19,711 nucleotides of DNA from assembly GCF_902489365.1 (NCBI RefSeq), contig NZ_CABTZR010000043.1:1-19711 (forward strand). Reading direction: 5' to 3'. Under the pieces are notes generated by a model. The model made no database searches, had not been told where the DNA came from, and saw only the letters and a list, made by a program, of their open reading frames with translations. Position numbers and translations under genes: made by a program. Origin of the DNA: an uncultured Corynebacterium sp. GTDB lineage: Bacteria > Actinomycetota > Actinomycetes > Mycobacteriales > Mycobacteriaceae. Shown piece by piece: positions 14,943 through 19,711 of the stretch; within the stretch, counting starts at the first letter, position 1; the number at the start of each line of letters is the position of its first letter.

Positions 14943-15290
14943 CTAGGCCTTCTTTGCGGCCTTTTTAGTTGCCTTCTTCGTGGCCTTCTTAGTTGTCTTC
15001 TTGGTGGCTTTCTTTGTGGCCTTCTTAGTCGTCTTCTTCGTAGATTTCTTAGACGCCTTCTTCGTGGCCTTCTTGCTGCTCTTCTTGGGGGCAGCATCGG
15101 CTTGCTCGGCCAGCACCTTGCGGTGGACCAAGCCTTCTGGCTCGACGCCCAGCATCGACATGAGGGTCACGCCGTCGAGGAAATCCTCCGCATAGGTGGC
15201 GACAACGCGGCGCGCGGAGCGGGCGGTCTCCTCCTCTACTGCGTGAGTCTGGTCAGCCGCGGGCTGGGTATCTGTGACCTTTGGTGGCAC
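14943..15290 (-). CDS. Small protein with a lysine-repeat (histone H1-like) tail
   Basis: A 115-residue protein. GTG 15290 is preceded by GGAGG five bases upstream, a strong site. Residues 1-68 are ordinary, partly helical sequence (DFLDGVTLMSMLGVEPEGLVHRKVL). Residues 69-115 are eleven and a half copies of the four-residue unit KK-X-X, with X from Ala, Thr and Ser. Tails like this occur in mycobacterial HupB and in bacterial histone H1-like proteins and bind DNA without sequence preference. The N-terminal part is not an HU fold that I recognise, so this is not simply HupB. It lies two bases before otsA and must be co-transcribed with it. Nucleic-acid binding is likely from composition; the role beside trehalose synthesis is unknown. 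Confidence 0.8.
   Translation of the reverse strand: MPPKVTDTQPAADQTHAVEEETARSARRVVATYAEDFLDGVTLMSMLGVEPEGLVHRKVLAEQADAAPKKSSKKATKKASKKSTKKTTKKATKKATKKTTKKATKKATKKAAKKA
14946..15086. repeat. 12-bp tandem repeat encoding KKxx units
   Basis: About 11.7 copies of an imperfect 12-base unit (minus-strand sense like AAGAAGGCCACN, read on the plus strand as GTGGCCTTCTT variants) encode the lysine tail. Copy number changes would stay in frame. Confidence 0.85.
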
Positions 15291-15312
15291 GGAGTCCTCC
15301 TGGGATGAAGTA

Positions 15313-15338
15313 TGAAAGCTTTCAGACCGGCTATTCTA
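15313..15338 (-). promoter_or_regulatory. Candidate promoter and palindrome before the lysine-repeat/otsA operon
   Basis: TAGAAT (15338-15333, minus strand) is a good TAnAAT-type -10. The perfect 12-bp palindrome TGAAAGCTTTCA (15313-15324) lies just downstream, near the expected transcription start, where a repressor could act. No clear -35 is seen. The 50-bp gap after thrE has no terminator, so read-through from thrE is also possible. Confidence 0.45.
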
Positions 15339-15340
15339 CG

Positions 15341-17017
15341 CTATTGCGACTTCGTTGGGGCGCTCGGGTCATCTTTGCCGGGCACCGTGTAGGTGGGGCG
15401 CTGCGCCGGAAATTGCGTGGTAACGGGCCACATGTCCGTGACGGCATCGCTCTGTTGGAAGCGCGCCTGCTGCGCCGGCGTTGGTGGTTTGGGCCCATAT
15501 TGGGGCGGCGGGGCCGGCAGATTGTGGCGCGGGGCGAAGGGCGACAGGGGCACGCGAGGAATGCGGGCGCGCTGCGCCAGGCGGGTGGCGCGCGAGAAGG
15601 AGAACGTGCCCAAGCGCTTGAAGGCGGTGTAGGGGCGGAAGTACTGCGGGCGGCGCAGGCGGCGGGCGACTCGCTCGCCGAAGACCACACCAGCGGCGAG
15701 TGCACCGGCGATGGCCAGGGCGCTGGCCAGGTTGGTCAGGCCGGTGATGAGCTGCTCGTTGAGCATGGCGTACATGCCGCGGTACAACGTCAGGCCTGGA
15801 AGCATGGGCGTATAGCCCACGATCATGGTGATGAGTGGCGGCATCATGTAGCGACGGGAGAGCAGGCCGCCGGCCAAACCCACCGCCACGGCAGAAATGC
15901 CCGAGGCAATGACGGCCCCGACGCCCAAGAAGACGACGAGGAAGTAGTAGAAAACCATACCGGCGGCCGCTGTGAGCCCGGAGATGGTCACCTCGGACCA
16001 CGATGCCCCCAAGGCCAACGCGAAGGCGGCGGAGCCGATGCCGCCGCACAGTACGAGCAGCGGGATCTGGTGATAGACGGGCGGGGCGATCGTGGCCAGT
16101 GGGGGAAGGCTAAAACCCATCCACGACGCCACCTGAATGCCTAGGCCTACGCCGGCGATGATGGCGCCGGTCGACATGAGAGCCTCGAAGAACTTGGCGG
16201 ATGAGGTCACCGGTGCGCGGGTGATACCGTCCACGAGGCACTGCACCAAGGTCAGGCCCGCCACCAGCACGATAATGCCCGAACCAATGATTTGGGAGGG
16301 CAGGATCTGGATGCCAAATCGCGCGAAGACGTTGTAGAGGATGGCCGCGGGAATGACGGCAAGCAGGCCGCCGACCAGGTTCTGATAGAACGGCGGCAGA
16401 CGGTAGCCGGCAAGGAACATGTTCGTACCCATGATGAGTGCCGAAATGAGGAAGGTGACAACACCGACGAGAAGGTCACCGCCCAGCATCACGGCGATGA
16501 ATCCACCCATGGCACCCCACGCGCTGACGATGGTGGTCTTGGAATAGGGGTTCTTCATTGCATCGATGTCATCCAAGATCTTCTCCGCCATCGCCGGCGG
16601 CGTGGCGCCGGAGTGGATGGAGCGGATGAGGCGGTCGACGGCGGACAGCTTGGTGAAGTCCACGGCGATGCTCGGCGCCACGCGAAAGACGTGGAGGTTG
16701 CGCCGATCCGGGCCGGTGCCGATGGCGGTGTGGATAGTGATGGTGTTCATCAGGATCGACACGTGGCAGTAGTGCAGGCCATAGGAGGAGGCGACGAGGT
16801 GAATCTGTGCCTGCACGTCGGTATTGGCCGAGCCCGCTGCAATCAGGATTTCGCCAACGCGCGCGGCGATCTCCATGACGCCCGTGACCTGGGCCGGATC
16901 GGTGAGATCAACAGGGGCGAGAGGGGAGGGAGGTGGTGCGGCCTTTGCGGCGTCAATAGTGGCGACGGAGGCCGAACGGTACAGCAGGCGCTGGCGCAAG
17001 GAAGAAAGAACAGACAC
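15341..17017 (-). CDS. thrE: Threonine/serine exporter ThrE
   Basis: A 558-residue membrane exporter. The N-terminal soluble part (about 1-150) includes IDAAKAAPPPSPLAPVDLTD and VDRLIRSIHSGATPP, near-identical to C. glutamicum ThrE. About ten membrane helices follow, with the conserved LPSQIIGSGIIVLVAGLTLVQ and PPLITMIVGYTPMLPGLTLYRGMYA. The protein exports L-threonine and L-serine using the proton gradient. A proline-rich cytosolic C-terminal tail of ~100 residues makes it longer than the 489-residue C. glutamicum protein. The start is uncertain: GTG 17017 gives MSVLSSLRQRL, resembling the known N-terminus, with GAGG twelve bases away; GTG 17041 would add eight residues. Transcription may run on into the lysine-repeat/otsA genes. 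Confidence 0.92.
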   Translation of the reverse strand: MSVLSSLRQRLLYRSASVATIDAAKAAPPPSPLAPVDLTDPAQVTGVMEIAARVGEILIAAGSANTDVQAQIHLVASSYGLHYCHVSILMNTITIHTAIGTGPDRRNLHVFRVAPSIAVDFTKLSAVDRLIRSIHSGATPPAMAEKILDDIDAMKNPYSKTTIVSAWGAMGGFIAVMLGGDLLVGVVTFLISALIMGTNMFLAGYRLPPFYQNLVGGLLAVIPAAILYNVFARFGIQILPSQIIGSGIIVLVAGLTLVQCLVDGITRAPVTSSAKFFEALMSTGAIIAGVGLGIQVASWMGFSLPPLATIAPPVYHQIPLLVLCGGIGSAAFALALGASWSEVTISGLTAAAGMVFYYFLVVFLGVGAVIASGISAVAVGLAGGLLSRRYMMPPLITMIVGYTPMLPGLTLYRGMYAMLNEQLITGLTNLASALAIAGALAAGVVFGERVARRLRRPQYFRPYTAFKRLGTFSFSRATRLAQRARIPRVPLSPFAPRHNLPAPPPQYGPKPPTPAQQARFQQSDAVTDMWPVTTQFPAQRPTYTVPGKDDPSAPTKSQ

Positions 17018-17100
17018 GGAAAAGAAAGACCTCAACAACACTTCTGGGTTCGGTAAGTCAGCACTTTAGTAACTGCCGCCGATTTATGCACCTGCCAGTG

Positions 17101-17138
17101 TTTTTCGCAGCTTTTACGCTCACTTTTTCGCAGCGTAA
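17101..17138. repeat. Direct and inverted repeats in the thrE/tRNA-Thr intergenic region
   Basis: TTTTTCGCAGC occurs at 17101-17111 and again at 17124-17134, 23 bp apart (about two helical turns). TTACGCT (17114-17120) and AGCGTAA (17132-17138) form an overlapping inverted repeat. The T-rich patch stands out from the GC-rich surroundings. It lies upstream of thrE on the minus strand and upstream of the tRNA on the plus strand. It could bind a regulator, but none is identified. Confidence 0.5.
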
Positions 17139-17202
17139 GCACCCTGGCTTTCCATGTATGGGGTGGGCTCAGGTACGATTCCCATAGCGGATGAACCGCG
17201 GT

Positions 17203-17275
17203 GCTGGAGTGGCGCAATTGGTAGCGCAACGCACTTGTAATGCGTAGGTTGCGAGTTCAAGTCTCGTCTCCAGCT
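17203..17275 (+). tRNA. tRNA-Thr (anticodon TGT)
   Basis: A 73-base tRNA. Acceptor stem GCTGGAG pairs with CTCCAGC, the D stem is GCGC/GCGC, the anticodon stem is ACGCA/TGCGT with loop CTTGTAA (anticodon TGT, reading ACA and possibly other ACN codons), and the T arm is GCGAG-TTCAAGT-CTCGT. The discriminator base is T and the CCA end is not encoded. TACGAT at 17174-17179 is a possible -10. A terminator follows directly. Confidence 0.95.
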
Positions 17276-17276
17276 C

Positions 17277-17302
17277 AAAAGGGCCTTTTCAAGGCCTTTT
17301 TC
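17277..17302 (+). terminator. Intrinsic terminator after tRNA-Thr
   Basis: AAAAGGGCCTT and AAGGCCTTTTT pair as an 11-bp stem with one G-U pair and a three-base loop TTC, ending in a T run. The opposite strand also folds and may end the convergent cgmR transcript. Confidence 0.85.
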
Positions 17303-17314
17303 ATTCTGGGGGGG

Positions 17315-17842
17315 TTATTCGGCGAGGTGGCCTAAGGCGACGTCGATAAGCGCGCGGCGCCTTTGCGGCGGCAGGGGCCGGTCGGTGAGGTGATCGTGGA
17401 CCCACAGGCCGTCGGCGATGATCGAAGCCAGCACGACGGATTCATCCTCCGCGGCAGGATCAGGAAGCCAGCGCCTGTCGACGTCCCTCCATACCTTCTG
17501 GAAGTCCGGGTGGGACTGTGAGTGGATGGACATGAGCAATTCAATGAGCGGGTCATTCTTTCCCATGGACTCCAGCGCAGCCCGATAGCGCTGGCGCGGG
17601 CTCAGCTGGTCTGCCGCCTTGCCGCCGGCGAGGCCGACGAGCTCTTCCTCCCAGCGCTCCGCGCATAGCCTGTGGCAGTCAATGAGCAGCTCGTGCCGGG
17701 TAGGAAAGTGGTAGATGAGCCCCGATTTACTTATGCCCGTGGCGGTGGCCAGGGAATCGTAGGTCAGCGCATGCACTCCGTCCTTTTCGATGATACTAAG
17801 CGCCTTTTCGAGCGCCTCAACCTTCTTGCTAACGCGTGGCAT
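17315..17842 (-). CDS. cgmR: TetR-family multidrug repressor, CgmR type
   Basis: A 175-residue TetR regulator. ATG 17842 is chosen because GGAGG lies five bases upstream; GTG 17848 overlaps that site. The DNA-binding helices are at about residues 9-55, with LTYDSLATATGISKSGLIYHFPTRHELL matching C. glutamicum CgmR (Cgl2612) almost residue for residue in this region. The ligand domain keeps SHPDF..VWR.V...W.PD and IADGLWVHD. CgmR is known to repress the neighbouring MFS gene and to release DNA on binding cationic drugs such as ethidium. The start overlaps the end of cgmA by 14 bp, so exporter and repressor are made from one transcript, giving autoregulation through the operator at 19334-19363. 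Confidence 0.9.
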   Translation of the reverse strand: MPRVSKKVEALEKALSIIEKDGVHALTYDSLATATGISKSGLIYHFPTRHELLIDCHRLCAERWEEELVGLAGGKAADQLSPRQRYRAALESMGKNDPLIELLMSIHSQSHPDFQKVWRDVDRRWLPDPAAEDESVVLASIIADGLWVHDHLTDRPLPPQRRRALIDVALGHLAE

Positions 17843-19328
17843 CGGCACCTCCTGAGGTTGGGTTGCTGCGGAAGCACCAGCCGGTGACCGCGGCGAAAAG
17901 CAGCATGACTACGCCGAGCCCAGCAGCGGTAGCCAGGTAAGCATCGGTATATGCGGGGCCGGCGGCCTCGGCGAGCGCGGGGTTGTGGAGAGCTTCCATG
18001 CCTAGGTCCCGGATGTCTTCCGGGAGCCCGCTCTTATAGAGCAAAGGCAATACTGATCCGGTGACCGCAATCGAGAGTAGCGTGCCGAATTCATAAGAAA
18101 CTTCCTCCACGCCGGCGGCCATGCCGGAACGCGACGCAGGGGCGGCGCCGATGATGGCGGTCGAGGACACCGACATCACGAACCCCGCACCGAGGCCGGT
18201 GATGAACAGGCCAGCCAGGTATACGGGAAAGACCTCGTGCGTGCCGCCCCACACCACGCAGCCAATGCCCGCTGCCATGGCGAGGAAGCCGCCGGCGATG
18301 ATGGGCAAGAAGCCCCAGCGGTGCAGGTTAGCCCCGCCCAGCGCGGACATCGGCAGCGCTGCCAGCGCGATGAGGGAAATGATGAGCCCAGCGTGCAGTG
18401 GGGAGTAGAGGTCCACCAACTGTAGCTTCTGCGTTGTGGTCATTTCCAACCCTGCCATGCCAAACATGGCGCCGGCTGCGGCCAACACGCCGCCGCTGAA
18501 GATGGGCGAGCGGAAAATGTCGAAGGTGAGAAGCGGCTCCTCCAGCTTGTGCTGGCGGCGGGTGAAGAGGATGGCACCGATGAGGCAGGCGGCCAACGCG
18601 CCGCCAATAAGCATGGCGTTGAGGTGGGAGCTAGCTACAGACTTGATGACGAGAACCAGCGAGGCCAGCGTGATCAGCGCGTAAAGGGAAGACAAGAAAT
18701 CCCAGTGCTTCGCCGGGTTCGCCACGTTGGGCGGGGCAAGGAACGCGGTGAGGATGAGCGCGATGATCACGATGGGTACGTTGACCAAAAAGACCGATCC
18801 CCACCAGTAGTGCTCGAGTAGGAAGCCGCCCACCGTGGGGCCCGCCGCCGCACCCACGACGGCGATGGAGCCCCAAATGCCGATGGCGGTGTTGCGCTCG
18901 ATCTCATCCTCAAAGGTCAGGCGAATCAGCGCCAGGGTAGCGGGCATCATGATGGAGGCGCCGAGCCCCAGGAAGGCGCGAGCAGCGACGAGCTCCCACG
19001 CGCCGGGGGCGAGTGCGGCGGCCAGCGAAGCGATGCCGAAGACCCATAGGCCGATGACGAACATGCGGCGGTGGCCGATCTTGTCACCTAACGTGCCGGT
19101 GCCTAGCAGGAGACCGGCAAGCATGAGTGCATAAGCGTTGATGATCCACAGCTGCTGCAGCGAAGTGGCGTGGAGCTGTTCGGAGAGCTCCGGCAGGGCT
19201 GTGTAAAGGATCGAGTTGTCCAAGCCGATCATGAGTAGACCTAAAGAGACCACGCCAAAGAAGACCCACCGTCGGGTCGGTGAGGTCCGAAGCATCTCTG
19301 CCGAGGCTTCCGTTCGTGCATCTGTCAT
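17829..19328 (-). CDS. cgmA: MFS multidrug exporter, CgmA type (DHA2, 14 helices)
   Basis: A 499-residue drug:proton antiporter of the EmrB/QacA/SmvA group. Motif A is GDKIGHRR after helix 2, motif D1-like LDNSILYTALPEL is in helix 1, and the antiporter motif C is GSIAVVGAAAGPTVGG in helix 5. The hydrophobicity pattern gives about 14 helices. Position between pqo and cgmR is the same as in C. glutamicum, where the pair governs multidrug resistance. ATG 19328 has no clear Shine-Dalgarno site and lies eight bases after the -10, so the transcript is probably nearly leaderless. Substrates are likely lipophilic cations; this is inferred from the repressor's known ligands. Confidence 0.9.
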   Translation of the reverse strand: MTDARTEASAEMLRTSPTRRWVFFGVVSLGLLMIGLDNSILYTALPELSEQLHATSLQQLWIINAYALMLAGLLLGTGTLGDKIGHRRMFVIGLWVFGIASLAAALAPGAWELVAARAFLGLGASIMMPATLALIRLTFEDEIERNTAIGIWGSIAVVGAAAGPTVGGFLLEHYWWGSVFLVNVPIVIIALILTAFLAPPNVANPAKHWDFLSSLYALITLASLVLVIKSVASSHLNAMLIGGALAACLIGAILFTRRQHKLEEPLLTFDIFRSPIFSGGVLAAAGAMFGMAGLEMTTTQKLQLVDLYSPLHAGLIISLIALAALPMSALGGANLHRWGFLPIIAGGFLAMAAGIGCVVWGGTHEVFPVYLAGLFITGLGAGFVMSVSSTAIIGAAPASRSGMAAGVEEVSYEFGTLLSIAVTGSVLPLLYKSGLPEDIRDLGMEALHNPALAEAAGPAYTDAYLATAAGLGVVMLLFAAVTGWCFRSNPTSGGADATR

Positions 19329-19333
19329 GCTGC

Positions 19334-19363
19334 GAAACTATAGCGAACGGTCGTTACAGTTTC
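19334..19363. promoter_or_regulatory. CgmR-type operator
   Basis: A 30-bp inverted repeat of the pattern GAAACT-n-TA-n-CGA-n-CG-n-TCG-n-TA-n-AGTTTC, in which only six positions are asymmetric. The size suits a TetR protein that binds as a pair of dimers. It overlaps the -10 and spacer of the cgmA promoter and reaches the -35. Confidence 0.85.
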
Positions 19364-19365
19364 AA
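19337..19365 (-). promoter_or_regulatory. cgmA-cgmR promoter
   Basis: On the minus strand TTGAAA (19365-19360) and TATAGT (19342-19337) are separated by exactly 17 bp. The predicted start of transcription is at about 19330, just before the cgmA ATG at 19328. The operator covers the promoter, so bound repressor would exclude RNA polymerase. Confidence 0.8.
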
Positions 19366-19382
19366 AGCTCACGAAGCGCGTT

Positions 19383-19398
19383 TGTTGTTGAGGTCACA
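19383..19398. promoter_or_regulatory. Possible GlxR-like site upstream of pqo
   Basis: TGTTGTTGAGGTCACA matches 9 of the 12 fixed positions of TGTGAnnTAnnTCACA, the site of the cyclic-AMP receptor protein GlxR; the right half is perfect and the left half poor. It lies about 100 bases before pqo. Confidence 0.25.
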
Positions 19399-19496
19399 AA
19401 GCTTCTACTACGTGAGAAGACAGCTTTAAGGTGGCGAAATATGCCCAGCGCGGGGACACTGGGGGCCGTTAGCGATAAAAGTTAGAGAGGTACAAC

Positions 19497-19711
19497 ATGG
19501 CACGCAATTACGCCACTCAACTCGTGGAAACCTTGGAAGCCCAGGGCGTCAAACGCATCTATGGCCTCGTAGGTGATTCCCTCAACCCCATCGTGGATGC
19601 GGTGCGGCAATCCTCCATTGAGTGGGTTCACGTCCGCAACGAGGAGGCCGCGGCTTTCGCCGCTGAGGCCGATTCCCTCACTACCGGAAACCTTGCCGTG
19701 TGCGCCGCCTC
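19497..19711 (+). CDS. pqo: Pyruvate:quinone oxidoreductase, N-terminal part (cut by window edge)
   Basis: The first 71 codons of a thiamine-diphosphate enzyme that oxidises pyruvate to acetate and CO2 and passes electrons to menaquinone (PoxB/Pqo family; the C. glutamicum enzyme is about 579 residues). The visible N-terminus, VETLEAQGVKRIYGLVGDSL then NPIVDAVRQSS and EWVHVRNEEAAAFAAEA, is near-identical to C. glutamicum Pqo. It contains the conserved glutamate (E50 or E51 in RNEEAAAFAA) that activates the cofactor. ATG 19497 is preceded by GAGAGG six bases upstream. The rest lies beyond the window. The divergent neighbour is cgmA, as in C. glutamicum. Confidence 0.93.
   Translation, partial: MARNYATQLVETLEAQGVKRIYGLVGDSLNPIVDAVRQSSIEWVHVRNEEAAAFAAEADSLTTGNLAVCAA

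Noticed and set aside
13885..14946. 353-codon plus-strand frame opposite otsA
   Set aside because: otsA shows every GT20 motif on the minus strand; the antisense product matches nothing I recognise.
14946..15086. Regular repeats that might be taken for a CRISPR array
   Set aside because: The units are 12 bp, contiguous and in frame, coding KKxx; there are no spacers and no cas genes.
15281..17056. Plus-strand frames of 287 and 254 codons opposite thrE
   Set aside because: ThrE is strongly conserved on the minus strand, and the antisense products are charged low-complexity sequence.
17203..17302. tRNA-Thr as an integration site for a mobile element
   Set aside because: No integrase, no repeated 3' tRNA end and no shift to foreign genes beside it; conserved corynebacterial genes flank both sides.

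Overview
This 19.7 kb window is chromosomal DNA from a high-GC actinobacterium, almost certainly a Corynebacterium. Coding DNA sampled by eye is about 65-68% GC. The gene content and order match known corynebacterial neighbourhoods: lpqE/carD/ispD/ispF/cysS/rlmB, then a zinc ABC transporter with ipsA and otsB/otsA/thrE, then cgmR-cgmA-pqo. I recognised these families from the proteins themselves; no database search was run.

Layout. (1) 1-355: a small secreted protein and a long bidirectional terminator. (2) 367-6877: the lpqE-type lipoprotein gene on the minus strand, divergent from a plus-strand run: carD (RNA polymerase-binding regulator), ispD and ispF (MEP isoprenoid pathway), cysS, an RlmB-type rRNA methyltransferase, and two tandem ABC-like AAA ATPases. 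(3) 6878-7497: about 620 bp of low-GC DNA without an intact gene, holding the wreck of an ABC-transporter ATPase gene. (4) 7498-11068, minus strand: a znuA-znuC-znuB zinc/manganese uptake operon with a cytosolic esterase as last gene. (5) 11141-12226: the LacI-family regulator ipsA, divergent from znuA across a compact control region with a candidate Zur operator. (6) 12223-17017, minus strand: thrE (threonine/serine exporter), a lysine-repeat protein, otsA, a lipoprotein and otsB, the two ots genes making trehalose. (7) 17203-17302: tRNA-Thr(TGT) and terminator. (8) 17315-19363, minus strand: the MFS drug exporter cgmA and its TetR repressor cgmR, with a very clear operator/promoter. (9) 19497-end: the start of pqo, pyruvate:quinone oxidoreductase.

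Several themes join the genes. ipsA (inositol-lipid control in corynebacteria), otsAB (trehalose for osmoprotection and mycolate carriers) and the MEP genes all serve the cell envelope. Several start codons lie about 7 nt after a TAnnnT -10 hexamer with no Shine-Dalgarno sequence, which fits the leaderless transcripts common in this group. Tight 4-14 bp overlaps mark translationally coupled pairs (ispD/ispF, the two ATPases, znuC/znuB, otsA/lipoprotein, cgmA/cgmR).

I found no CRISPR array, phage, intact insertion sequence, rRNA gene or obvious new defence system. The least-explained items are the tandem ATPase pair, the lysine-repeat protein upstream of otsA, the lipoprotein between otsA and otsB, and the decayed low-GC patch.
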